A stretch of DNA of 64,000 nt, from assembly GCF_021134715.1 (NCBI RefSeq), contig NC_060022.1, forward strand, positions 67,001 through 131,000, read 5' to 3'. Below, piece after piece: positions 47,035 through 58,706 of the stretch (position 1 is the first letter of the stretch; the number at the start of each line of letters is the position of its first letter). This DNA is from Daphnia pulex (lineage: Eukaryota > Arthropoda > Branchiopoda > Diplostraca > Daphniidae). The notes under the pieces were generated by a model. That model was not told the origin of the DNA and searched no databases. It saw only the letters and a list, made by a program, of their open reading frames with translations. The translations under genes were made by a program, and so were the position numbers.

Positions 47035-48000
47035 CAGAAAACGTCGCTATAGTAAGTTGGAGAAGCGTAGGGTGCGGCGTAATATTCAGGTGCCTTAGTG
47101 GTGTAGTAACTCGGGATAGAGTAATAGTTCGGAGCTTCGGTGTAGCTGGTCAGAGCAGCGAAAGTAGTGGTATAATACTCAGGTGCCTTGGTAGCGTAGT
47201 ACTTAGGGGCCTCGATGTAGTAGTAGCTAGGTGTAGCGTAGGTTGTGGTGTAGTAAACTGGAGCCTCGGTGTAGTATTCCGGTTCAACGTAGTACGAAGG
47301 AGCAGCCGCTGTGTAGTAAGTCGGGGCTGCGTGATACTTGGCCGCCTCAGTTGTAGTTGTGTAGCTTGAGGCAGAGTAATACTTCGGGGCTTCAGTGTAG
47401 TGCCTCGGGGAAGCATAAGTTGTGGTGTAATACTCTGGAGCCTTGGTGGTGTAGTACTTGGGCGGCTCGGTGTAGTATTCAGCCGCTTTGGTGGTGTAAT
47501 AAGTTGGAGCCTCGGTGCATAAGCTGGGGCATCATACGTGTAGTACTCCGGTGACTTGGTGGTGTAGTACTTGGGAGCCTCGGTGTAGTACTCAGGATCT
47601 TTGGTGATTTAGCTCGGGGCAGCATTAGCTGCGGTGTAATACTCTGGAGCCTTGGTGGTGTAGTAATTGTGGCCCTCAGTGCAGTAACCGGTTGGTGCGA
47701 ATGTTGTCGTTGTGTAGCAAGGCGACGGCGTGGTGCTTTGGTATCCGCCATACCCAGGAGACATGGGTACACCAGTGATCGACCCAACCTTCAACGATAC
47801 GACAAACGGCAACAGCACGACACTACAATCAAATAGGCGGTAATTGATTTGAACATTAATATTTTATATGGTACATTAACATATAAAAACAAATAATTGA
47901 TACAAACTCCATGAAACAGAATATTTACCCGATTGCGTACTGATAATACGACGAAGAATGCACTTGGTGACAGTGCACTGCAGTTGTTCATCCATGTTTC
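47035..48000 (-). pseudogene. Tyr/Thr/Pro-rich repeat protein gene, copy 1, broken
   Basis: Exon 1 (about 47935-48000) and exon 2 (47035-47822) are split by an intron with acceptor at 47823-47824. Exon 2 begins [20 protein letters not shown], which reads like a secretion signal, and then SPGYGGYQSTTPSPCYTTTT. It continues into many imperfect repeats of YYTTKAPEYYTEAPKYYTTK type. Daphnia genomes carry families of such secreted repeat proteins; the function is not established, cuticle or mucin-like being a guess. A stop interrupts the repeats at 47609-47611 and a ~2-base loss shifts the frame near 47522, after which the repeat pattern resumes in another frame to 47035. Both lesions fall in repeats, so assembly error should be considered. 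Confidence 0.7.
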
Positions 48001-48766
48001 GTTGCCAGTATTGTTCTCTCCAGCCAATCGCCCTGATACAACAGCAAAGTGATGATGTTCCATCGGACGACGACCCAATTTGATATCACAAAAGAACGCA
48101 ACATCTCCAGCCTAATAAAAAATAAAGTCCATACACAATAATTAGAATCTAATTTAACAAGTCAACAACAGCGATGACATGGTTAGTTTAAATCTGCTGA
48201 AATGAATTCTAGATTTGAATTAACATCGCTAAAACATGTACTGAAATAACTGTTTACTTGTAGTCTTCCAAAATTGCACCCTCAACATTAGCTTTGGGCA
48301 ACACATTGACACCTTGCGCTTTCACCTTCTCGGAAGTCCATTGGCTCAAATATTTAGGGAGGACTCGGCCTATGTTACCGCCATCGATGTTGCGGAACAG
48401 CGTTACGTGCTCGTGGGCATCTTTGAGGGCACCGCTCAGGGATCGGAAAAGACATACCACCTACAAGAAAAAAAGGCCATTTTTTAATTCGTATTTATTC
48501 GTAATCACAGAAATAAATTGCTAGCAGTTTAAGTAGATTCTCAGATACTATCAAGCAGGAAGATTATCAAAGTTGTTCAACATTCCATAAAGGAGTAATC
48601 ATTGAGACTTTTAAAGATGAATTTCGTTTGGCATAAAATGTTTACCTGTGGCAATAACGCACTTGTCGTAGGTGATGGTACGGCCATCGTCAAGTTCGGC
48701 TTTCCGACCGACAATGTCAAGTTTAACGCGGTGTACACGTACGAATGCTACGCCGACGGTATCTTT
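47985..48766 (-). pseudogene. AIFM1: Broken copy of apoptosis-inducing factor (AIFM1)
   Basis: Three exon remnants keep their introns: 48646-48766 (KAELDDGRTITYDKCVIATG), 48260-48461 (HVTLFRNID then GGNIGRVLPKYLSQWTSEKV) and 47985-48113 ([31 protein letters not shown]). They match in order the flavoprotein AIF, a mitochondrial oxidoreductase whose processed form promotes DNA fragmentation. The middle remnant lacks ~50 residues that should carry the NADH-binding GxGxxG Rossmann motif, with flanking parts joined directly, and is out of phase with the first. Sequence for LEPNVELAKTGG-type residues is also absent. Retained introns mean segmental duplication rather than a retrocopy. The last remnant runs straight into exon 1 of the Tyr-rich copy 1. 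Confidence 0.8.
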
Positions 48767-48929
48767 GCTATTCAATTAGACGGGATTGCAGTAAATTCGT
48801 CGGAAAAACAGACAAGGAAGGAAAACCAGTCATTAGTACATGTTCCAAAAAATTACAATAATAAAGAGCTCACCCTCACTCTTTGTCGTTCCACTGTTTG
48901 AAACGAAGATTATTCGAAACTTCGGGGCT

Positions 48930-49620
48930 GCCGTGTTCGGTGTCGGAGATGCTACGTACTTGGGCGCCACTGTGTTCGACCCCTTTGGTGGTGTAATAAG
49001 CTGGAGTCTCGGTGTCGTAGGTTGAGCAGCATGTATAGTCGTGTAGTAGTCCAGTGCCTTAGTGCTGCAGTACTTTGGAGCCTTGGTGTACTACTTGGGA
49101 CAGCATACGTAGTTGTGTAGTCTCAGGTGCCTAGGGAGTTTAGTACTTCCGAGCCTTGGGGGTGTGCACATGCGATTTAGTAGTGTAGCCCGGGGAAGAA
49201 TAAAACTTCTGGTCTTCGGTGTAGTAGCTCGGAGCAGCACAAGTTGTGGTGTACCTGGACCCTTGGTGGTGTAACTGTAAACCTAACTGTGCAACCTCGG
49301 TGTAGTAACTGGTCGTTGCGTTTGCTGTTGTGTAGTAAGGCGGCGGCGTTGCGGTTTGGTATCCGCCATACCCAGGGGCATCAGCACACCAGTGGTCGAC
49401 CCAGAAATCGACGAAACAACCAATAGCTGCACGACGCCATAGTTAACTAGACAATATTCAATAATAACGGGCATATTATCAAATAGAAAAAAAAATATAA
49501 ATTGCTAGAAAATTCAACGTAAAAATACAGAATATTTACCCGTGATTGCGACCTGTTAATACGACGATAAATGCAGTTGTTGACGGGTCGGAGATGCTCA
49601 CTTGATTGACTTCTGTCGCC
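48930..49620 (-). pseudogene. Tyr-rich repeat gene, copy 2, decayed
   Basis: On the minus strand, exon 1 (about 49548-49620, ending at a donor GGTAAATA) and exon 2 (about 48930-49455) match copy 1. Exon 2 reads VVQLLVVSSISGSTTGVLMP, the same leader, but one base is missing before GGTATGGCGG and the frame is lost. Downstream, recognisable YYTT-type repeats are scattered over all three frames with stops. This copy is older or less constrained than copy 1. Confidence 0.7.
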
Positions 49621-49649
49621 TTTTCTATTTCCTTTAATACAATTTCCTC

Positions 49650-49880
49650 TCGTAGTCGACATCAACGATCAACATCCGGCAGCAACATACCGCCATAATT
49701 AACTATACAATACACGATTTGAACATTAATAACTAGTCATACCAACAACTGAAAACAAGGTAATTGATTTACGACTTGAAATAAAAATGAACATTTACCC
49801 ATGATTGCGAACTGATATTACGACGAAGTATGGAGTTGTTGACGTGTCGGAGATGCTCACTCGATTTTTTCCTCACCCTC
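49650..49880 (-). pseudogene. Tyr-rich repeat gene, copy 3, remnant of exon 1 and leader
   Basis: The segment 49798-49880 repeats exon 1 of copies 1 and 2 (GTCAACAACTCCATACTTCG on the minus strand, ending ATCATGG before GTAAATG). A short stretch at about 49670-49712 resembles the start of exon 2, then similarity ends. It is the third member of the head-to-tail array. Confidence 0.55.
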
Positions 49881-52800
49881 ACCTCCTAAGCCTTGCGGCT
49901 GTTGGACCTTTTTGATAATGAAGCAACACGTGTCGTTCTCACCCAACCTCTACACCACTGCATGACACGTTTTGCGTAATGATCACCGCGAGCTTCAAGG
50001 CCATAGAAACTAGCCTTTTTCTTTCTGTAGGTTGACGTTGCTGGGGATGGGTCTACAAAAAACAATATCAAATCATAAATGATAATGGCTTAAACTTTAG
50101 TCACTTTAAAAATACCACATTTGACATTTGACTCGTTTCTTCGGTGAATGAATTGAATAAATCTTACATTTCGAACCGTTTGAAGGAGAGTCGGCTTTTT
50201 TTGAAAATATTCTACTGCAAACTTATCTAAGTTTCAAACACGTAATCCTTGCACCTGCGGTCGGAGAAGAAAATCTTTAAAAAAAAAAAGATTAAAAAAA
50301 GGTAAATTATTAATTTAAAAAATACAAAGCTTCTCATAAAACGGTTGAATAAAATCAATAAAATAAGAAATTAGACGCAACTGCTAAAATTCGATAGACT
50401 GTCAGAGTTCGTCCGTTACGTTCACAACGCATAACTCAAATATGAACTTAAATGATCCTAAGTAACCATCCAGGAGAAGCGGGGGGGGGGGGATCGTATT
50501 TCCACAACTGATTGAGGAGCATCTAAAACGCAAATCAAATGATTGACAATACCTGAACTCTAGGGCTATGGATTTTGTAACCGCAAATCAACAATGAGAT
50601 CCTACTAGCAGCTATTTAACATAAATGAATAACATTTACAGGAGCTACCCTTACCCGGTCTTTTACATTGACAGGCCTACCATCTTGAATAGTTGATGAC
50701 CGCCGGAACCTATCGCCTGTCGTTTGATGCTGCATGAACAAAAGGGAAAAAAATTTCACCCTGTAACATGACCAACGCGTTTCTGCCACAATAAAGTATG
50801 CGCAAGTAAGACCATGTTTTGACACTCGCTTTGTTTCGTTGCTAAGCAGAAAAATGTGTTGAAATTCGGGTTTTGCTCTTCACACCGAATGTAGACGGAA
50901 AGGACTCGGCTCGGATATATAAAAGATCGTTGCAAACAAATTCACATTATTTTCTGCGAAAGCAAAAGCTTCATGTCGTATCTAGCGGAGGGGGAGGGGA
51001 GGGACGACATATCGACAAAACACAGCCGATAAAATAAGCCCGACAGCCATCAGGCAACATTTACCATGTTACCCAACTGTTCAATACTGCATTTACTGCA
51101 TGGACACCAACATAGGCAAATGACACATTTAAGTGTTATGTTGAACTGCAAGTCTCCACCAAACTCCATTTCAGAGCATCTCTCAATTGGAAAGGGGCTG
51201 CAAAACCACTGTACACAAAACAGCAACACCAGAATAAACATCCAACCAACCACGAACTCCTACAAAGCAAAAGAACATTGATGAACCAAAAACATTTTGA
51301 AATGTGAAAAAGGTTACTGATAATCCAATTTACTAAATTTAAAATTTATAATAAATTGAAATTAAAAAAGAAACCAGGAAATAATTCTGTATATCTACTT
51401 CCAATATGTTACAAAAACTTGGTAATACTAAGTGGGAATTTTTGTTCTAGTGGTTCTCGTTTGATTGGAAGAAAATCGAAAAAAAAAAAACTCAGTGGAA
51501 GCTGACCAACAATGTGACTATTTTTGAACAGAACCAATTATTTGGAAGGAGGAAATATTAACCCTAATTTCCCACATGACATCAAGTTAAACTTGTCTGT
51601 TGAATACAAAAAAAAAACAAACAAAAAAACAAGCAAACAAAGAAAACACAAGACTTGCCAATACAACCAATAATATCAATATAATTACCAATTTAAGAAG
51701 TTTTCCTGCAGTGACACTTCAGATAACACCAGCTTAATAAACTGCATGCAGCAGCTGCAGCTCAACTTGTCTCGATCACACCTTTCACCAGCTGGCTGCA
51801 ACAAAACCATGTTAAATGAACGACACCCATGAAGCTCAGACTTTGTTGTGATTTCAATTTCTGCAACAGTTGTGCGAAGGGATCTCTGTCTCTGAACTAA
51901 ACATAAACTAATATAACCTATTGCATTATTGCAGGGAAATTTATCATCAAAATTACTTTACAAGCTCTTTAGTGATAATGCACGAGATGAGACGTAGAGC
52001 CGAATAGGTACAGCTAACAATCGCCGACATTTCGGCAATTATGAAACATACAGCTGGTAAAGGTAGCAAGAAGAACACCCATCACTGCTGGCTGGCTGCA
52101 ACAAAACAATCTGCACATAGCACCTTTGACTGACACACAGAAGCTCAGAATTTACCAGCCTGTTCTAAGACATCAATGAAAAAATATTCAATGAACCTAA
52201 TACTCATCATAATAGTCAATTGCAAAATTACCTCAAGTGCGAGTAATAATATGTCAGGGTCCAGCAGGTCCAGCTATTAATATGCATTACTTGACATTGA
52301 ACACATCACCATGACATCACAAAAGGGGCTAACAGCAAATTGGCGCCAACTCCACACCAGCAGTCAGGGCTAAATTAGTAAATTCTTCATCTTTGTGTTG
52401 TCATATCTGTAAAAAAGTGAAATTTTTCAAACATTTTCTATTTTTTTCTTTACAATTATTACTTTACTGCAAAATCCACCTATGTATATACATACTCGAC
52501 CTTATTGAAAGACTTTAATTTTCACACTTCAACTTTTACTTAACTCTTCTCTGGAATTCTACAATTCTTACCTTACTAACTGTGTGAAATTTTTTTCTTC
52601 TCTCTAAGGACAATTCACACGCGGTGCTTTGCATTGCTGTTTCACTAGCACGAATTCTTGATGTGTACGCCTCTTAACGCTCTTAACCGACACCACCGAC
52701 ACTCGCAAGTCGCAACGTGTTCGGTCGCCATATTTTTTTCATTTTTCTTTTCGGCAACGAAGGTCCTAATCAGACAACAACATTGGACGACTGTCGCCAG

Positions 52801-53400
52801 ATGGCCCACAGCTCGACGATTTCGCCATCTAGGCAGAGTCATCCGATCTAGGTGGTTAATTTGAGTACAAGTTTTACTATAAACCGTTAACGGACATAAC
52901 GGTTTAACGGACTCGTTCATTTGCCTCTTTACTATTACAGTATAACCTTGAAATTTTCTGTGAAATGTGGCACATGGAACTCATGGGATAATGGTTAGTC
53001 GCTTAATATGATAATATGAAATTCAATTCAATGCTGTTGACGTGCGTCGTGCGTGTTGGTTTTATTGCACCATTTATTGCAGTACTACTGGCTATTACTA
53101 AATTTATAGTTTGTTAGTTGTTATTTTAAAGTATGTTAGATTGATTGATTTGCACAAATTTAAAATTTAAGAAGTAAAAAAAAATTAAAAAAAAATTACC
53201 ATAATAAAACTTCAATGGGGCAACCGGCAACGTTGTTTGTTTTGATTTACAGACTCTGAACTTCGAGAAAGGTTGCCGTTGCCCGTTGTGTGACTTCTTA
53301 GTTCTTACTTGGTTTAATATACTGTGTTGTTATCTTTCCATGAAACATTCGATTGTTATCAATCCTTAACGGGAAAGTCATATATTTTTTAATGTAGTGA
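49881..53400. other. Repeat-rich intergenic region
   Basis: No supported gene. It contains a G run (about 50481-50492), an A-rich tract at 51608-51650, the inverted partner of the 39.45-kb repeat (51005-51225) and phrases shared with the tandem duplication at 41.3-42.1 kb. GGATATATAAAAGATCG at about 50913 looks like a TATA box on the plus strand without a downstream gene. TTCGCCATCTAGG at 52823-52835 lies upstream of the 7TM gene. Confidence 0.4.
51005..51225 (-). repeat. Dispersed repeat, copy 2 (inverted relative to 39455-39665)
   Basis: Minus-strand copy of the repeat at 39.45 kb, sharing AACAGTTGGGTAA and GTCGGGCTTATTTTATCGGC in the same order. No coding capacity recognised. Confidence 0.7.
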
Positions 53401-55231
53401 ATGATCGAAATGGCTTCAAACGTCGATACATCATTTTGCAATCGAGCACCAGTTTGTTTAGGTAGAACTGCCACTGTCAGTAACAGCCCAGAAAATTGTG
53501 AAATTGTTGAGGTATCGGAGGTAGTATTCTTTTACAGTAATATTTTCTACCACCAATTTCTGGAAATTTGAACTTCTCTTCATGTTTTCATGAGATTCGT
53601 GATTTATTGGAATACAACCCACCACAACCTTTTAGTACATCTGCAGTTTTGAACTACTGCCAGCGCAAGATGATTCTACCATACACTAGGCTTTTGGGAC
53701 TACTTGGTCTAAGACCTCTGTTAGGAGACTTCAATGACCAAACGCTTGCTCTGAGTGCAATTAACAAAATCCATCTATTCTTGGTGACATGCTTCCTCAT
53801 CTTTGGTTATGTAATGCAACTCTTAACATGCTACAGGTGTCATATTGCTACTACTATTTATTCTTTCTATTCCCAAGGTTAATCTGAAATTAAATATTAA
53901 TTTTTGTTTAGAAGGGACAAAGGTTTTTCATACATTAAAATTCCTGGTGTTGATCATGTTAGTCAAAATGTCAGACATTTGACCAAGTCACTTGACACAC
54001 CTGAAGTTGTGTGTGATGGAAGTCTTTTCCTTTGCTACATTTTACCTCCATTGTTACATCTCGGCGCATTTATCCAAACAATTTATTTATTGCGAATAAC
54101 AGATAATGAACATCTACAAACACTCTTTGAGAAGGTTAGTGAGGTGGACTTGGTAATTTGAGTACTGCATTTCTTATTTTAACTTTAGGTTTCCTGTGAG
54201 TTTGCAGGTCTTTTTACTGACTTCGAGATCAAGAGGAGCAACGACACAACGAGTTCTTCTTCGAAGACTTCGTACACATGTTATACTCTCAGTGGTTTGG
54301 TTACTTTGGTCACTCATCGCTCAAATTTTTCTTGTCTGCACCAGTCCAATAAAGACAGTTTGGTTCCTTCCTCAAATGCAAGTTATTTTCTATTGTCGAT
54401 TAGTCGGTCAATATTTAAACTTTTTTTTTGTTTACTTTCTATTATTACAGGAGTAACCCCGTCCGCAATTCATTGATGGGGGTAATGATTGCCTCCACTT
54501 TATGCCAAGACGTTGTTCACTGCTTAGTTGTTAGCAACTATTGCATAGAATGCCAATTATTGATGTCGTACGTTAGTTCTATTAGCGAACGCGTAGTTGA
54601 GAAATCCATGTCGTTGGAAATCGCCATGAAAGTAAGAAACAGCTCATTAGTTTCCCATGTAGAAAATTGCGCTAATAGATAACAAACAATAGAATTGAAT
54701 TTTATCGATTCAACAGGAAATGTTGGAATTTGAAAAGTTCCTGCTGTACTTGAACGAAAATGTTTCTCCAGCCATCGGTTTACTCCTGCTACTCTCCACG
54801 ACCCGTACAATTGTGACGACAATGACCGTCATTCATCCTGGATTTCTGTACTATACAATCGATGCGCACTCTTTTATTGTGATAATGTTGTTGGTTCAGT
54901 GGGCTACTGTTTCCATAGCTCCACTGGTTTCTGTAAGATCTCTTAACATCCAAAAGAACAACAGGAAAAGTAATTCGAATTTGTTTCCTTACCACAGGCT
55001 GCGTATGTTACTGCTGCAAGTCGAAACGTGCGCTCTGTAGGAATGAGGATACGTGTTCGTCCGTTCGGCTTTCAAGATGTTCCGGCTCAAAAATTGGATT
55101 CGTTCATGACATTCATTGCATGTCACAAAGGAACGGCTAAATTGTGCTTCGTTCCAATTAGTGCTGCATCACTCGGAGCAGTTGTTGCTATTGCTGCTTT
55201 AATTTTTCTTATCAGTGCTAACGTATCGTAA
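53401..55231 (+). CDS. Seven-TM protein resembling arthropod gustatory receptors
   Basis: Seven exons: 53401-53520, 53595-53836, 53912-54134, 54208-54377, 54451-54631, 54717-54932 and 54998-55231, totalling 462 codons (461 aa). Hydrophobic segments include IHLFLVTCFLIFGYVMQLL, LFLCYILPPLLHLGAFIQ, VILSVVWLLWSLIAQIFLV, LMGVMIASTLCQDVVHCLVV, GLLLLLSTTRTIVTTMTV, FIVIMLLVQWATVSIAPLV and ISAASLGAVVAIAALIFLI, giving seven TMs with a short C-terminus. The size and helix spacing, with a long intracellular loop before the last helix, fit the gustatory receptor/GR-like superfamily, but I see no exact TYxxxxxQF signature. Intron 4 uses a GC donor (AAT then GCAAGT) and is needed to keep frame. The exon 2 acceptor at 53593-53594 was chosen because the nearer AG (53536-53537) puts a stop in frame. 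Chemosensation is an inference. Confidence 0.75.
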
Positions 55232-55484
55232 TGTTATTATGGAATCATGTACGGGTTGAATGCCAAAGTCAACGTTTATCTCTCATATCTGTTGTGATCT
55301 ATAACTCTTTCTCAGGTAATCTCAGAGTTTCTATCATATGTTTAATCTCGGTCGGGGAATTCAATACACATTTAAGATTCGTGATTTTATAAGGAATTAA
55401 AAAATAAAACCTTCTGGTTTGGTAAATTTCCCATATTATTTGAGTCGAAAAAATACATCAGCAAACACTTATCAAAAAAGGTAA

Positions 55485-57572
55485 TTACTTTTTGGTGTTG
55501 GCGAGTTTTTCCTTTCTTTTCTTGACGTGTTTCTTTACTTTCTGCTTCCGTTTTTCTGATTGCTCAGCCTTGATGGCCTTTTTCCTCTCCTATTCCAAAC
55601 GAATTTCAAGGTAAAGTTAGACGTTAAAAAACCTAGCAGCAAAATTTACCTTTCGACTGTTGGGGGATTCGTCGCGAGGTCGTGCACTGCTCACAAATTG
55701 TTTCTTTTCACCATCTTCTGAATCAGACTCACCAGATGCCTCATCGCTGCTAGTTCCGTCCACAATAGAATTATCCAAAATGTCTGGAACTTGCTTTGGG
55801 CCTGACAAGTCTGGTTTAATTCCAGTTACATTCGCGTAGTTCAATTCAATTTTCTCTCCCGCTTTAATTTGTCTAATGTCTCGTTCAAAGAACATGACCT
55901 GACGGAATATTGAGGTTAGTGAAAAAGAAAGAAAATGAACCAGGGCGCGCACTCACTTCATCTAATCTTTGAGGAATATATGTCTGTTTAAAGACTTCTG
56001 CTTTCACCAAATCTTCCGCTGTAGACTCTCCTTGAATATTTCTTTCGGAAGAAACTGTTGCCATTCTATCCAAGTAGTCCTGGAATTCAAAATGTGTCAC
56101 TAAAAATACAAGTGTGTTTTCCAAATTGTAAATACCTCAATATTGGTTTCATTGATAGTCAAATCAACAACAAAATCAAAAAGTTCTTTAACTGTCATGA
56201 CGCAAACTCCGTTTCTTTTGAAGAAGTCGGTAATATTAGTGCAATCCTTACGAAGAAATTCAAGAGCATGCGGATGGTCATGTTCTACTGATTGAGACAC
56301 ATCGATTACGATCAATGATCCTTCATGATACCTAGGATTGGTAATTAAGATAATAAATAGCGTGGGTCTATAATAATCACACAAGTTTAAAATTTACAGC
56401 ATGTTGAATTCGCTGAGATCAGCGTGAACGAGTCTGCAGTCGTGAAACATTCGCCGCATCAAAATGATTGTGTCTCGATATAACTCACGGGCTTTCGATT
56501 CACTCAGCTCAACTTCCTTGTAGTATAAAAGCATCAAATTAAATCTCGACACCCGTGTAATCTATCGGATATTTTCAGTATACCTTTAGTCGGGGGGCAG
56601 GCCAACCAGCATCACCAATGAAAGTCATCAACAACACATGACTTCTCAGCAAAATTGGTTTGGGACATGGTAAACCAGCTGCTTCAAGTCTCAATAAATT
56701 TCTCAATTCTTTTTCAGCCCAAGTTCGAACCATTTTACGGGGATTGTGCTTACAATAACCATGTCGAAATCTGCAATAAAAAAAACTAGTGAGCCACAAA
56801 CATAAACAAAATAAGATTGTAAGGTGTCAAGGTTACCTGAACTCGCCTGTGACGTATTTGTCTCTGTCTTTGAATACAAGAATGGATGTTTTATAAATTT
56901 TGAGGGCCAAATGTGTGTCATCTTTTCCTGTTGCATGATATACATTGGCTTCTTTTCCAGTGGAGATACAACCATTGATTTGAGTGATAAATCCTCTGTT
57001 CATTAATTTAAACAGAATCATTCTTGTCCGGGGATCCATAACTTGCTCAGCAGTAGCTCTGTCTGCCTTGTCTCTGAGACGCACCTTGTCATCACCTGGC
57101 AACGAAGGCATTTTGAACTCGTCCACATTAATCTTTTGGGAATATTTCTTGAATAGCTTTTCTCTTGGCTGGAAAGAAACCACTTTATTGGAACTAGTCT
57201 GTTGGTTGGGTTGGGCTCCCTGTACTTTTATTTGAGGCCCCTGATCTGCAGTAAATGTTGTCAGTTAACGAATTGAAAGTAAGCTTTGAACATTATGTTG
57301 TTACCATATTGCCAATCGTAACAATCGTCATCGCTCATTTCAGAATCGTCTGAATAATAGACTTCGTTATTTTCATCGACGGGCGGCACTTCGTCATTGG
57401 TCTCAAGATTAAGTTGTCGAATACCTTCAGCAACGTTCGAGTCTCTGATAAAAGCACTAAATTACATTAAAATAACTTGATAATATGAAAAATTGCATTA
57501 CTTTTCATCTTCAACGTCGCTAAATTGTCCTTCAACAGGAGAAGAATCAGAAAAATCCACGTGGACTGCCAT
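55485..57572 (-). CDS. RIOK1: RIO kinase 1 (RIOK1), atypical Ser/Thr kinase/ATPase
   Basis: Nine exons (right to left): 57502-57572, 57305-57444, 56837-57245, 56584-56770, 56398-56516, 56136-56331, 55957-56079, 55650-55898 and 55485-55589, totalling 533 codons (532 aa). The N-terminus is acidic. The RIO domain has [14 protein letters not shown] (P-loop-like), LALKIYKTS (catalytic Lys), [12 protein letters not shown] (catalytic Asp/Asn) and [15 protein letters not shown] (metal-binding Asp). The C-terminus is Lys-rich ([18 protein letters not shown]). RIOK1 acts late in 40S ribosomal subunit maturation in the cytoplasm, and with PRMT5. All catalytic residues are present. The gene converges with the 7TM gene and diverges from CCDC66. 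Confidence 0.96.
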
Positions 57573-58706
57573 GGTTAAATAAAATTTGTTTTCTCATGTG
57601 TCATAAAAATTCGTCTGCCACATCGTGTGCAACATTGCCAACAATTGCATATATACTTCTTTTCGCAACGGCAAAATTAGAAAAAGAAGAGAAAATCTGC
57701 AAATGCTTGCTGCTTAATTTGTATCAGGTTGTTAACTGTAATTTAAAATTTGTTTTTTCTTTAATATAATACACCTGGATTTAAAAAAAAAACAAAACAA
57801 ATCTTTTTTCATTTGTTCGACGCCTTAAAAAAAGGAGAAAATTAATTAGTAATTCTTTTAGTACAATGGATGTATGATTGTATATCATTTGTAGAATTAG
57901 ACAGGAAGGATTACGTTTCCACGTAACTCTTTGAATAAAAAGTCTACAGGCGCCTACACTTGATTGATATTCTTTCCGTGACCGACTAAACGCACTCCTT
58001 GAGTGATATGATTTAAAAGTAGGTGAAAGCAAAGCGAAAATGAACGATGTAGCATGCCTGCTGGTTAATATTCGGTAGACACGACATTTAAAATAAATAA
58101 GAAATAGTGTTGACGTGTTGTACCCTTTACGAATTGTTGGCTAGCTATAAATAAACTGAAGGTTGACCACCGCTGCGCTTGAATGATTACCTAGCTGCCT
58201 GCCTGCCTATTTTTAAAAACAATGGCGAACGTATAGACCCCGGAAACCTATTGTGTTACATATACACTTGCACTATAGAATAAAAGAAAGAAAAGAAAAA
58301 TCAATTTTACGACCCCCTACGTGTAGTGTAAGAGCGCAACTAAAAGAATATGGCGCGTGTGAATCTGAATTGTGCACCCAATATCCGTGTGTGTGTTGTG
58401 CGTTTGATGGTGGAAATATCGCGCTGGGTAATACGCATTCGTCAACAACAGCTGAGGTCGCTGGTCGCTCAGTTACGCAAAGAGAGCGTCGCCTTTCCAT
58501 CAAAACTAAGAGAGAGAACAGGTAGGGAGTTACCTTGGTGACGGCGTGGGAGTCGTACGTGTTTTATCGATTGCCACTCTTTCAACCCTCATCTGGCGTG
58601 GATTTCCGGCATACATGACAGTTCGGTTCGGTCCGTCGTGCTGTAGTTATTGCACAGCCATTTCTCTCCCTTGGTGTGACAACTCTCCATCAGACATCCA
58701 CCAGGT
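57573..58706. promoter_or_regulatory. Divergent intergenic region between RIOK1 and CCDC66
   Basis: These ~1.1 kb separate the two start codons and probably hold both promoters and the CCDC66 5' UTR. No coding exon is supported. No TATA box at a convincing position was identified. Confidence 0.4.

Noticed and set aside
50905-50940. TATA box (ATATAAAAG) suggesting a promoter
   Set aside because: No coding exon, ORF or RNA gene could be linked downstream on that strand.
53521-53594. Apparent stop between exons 1 and 2 of the 7TM gene
   Set aside because: Using the acceptor at 53593-53594 instead of 53536-53537 gives an in-frame join.
54378-54450. Apparent frameshift in a T9 run of the 7TM gene
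   Set aside because: A GC-AG intron (54378-54450) removes the run and restores the frame, so no lesion is needed.
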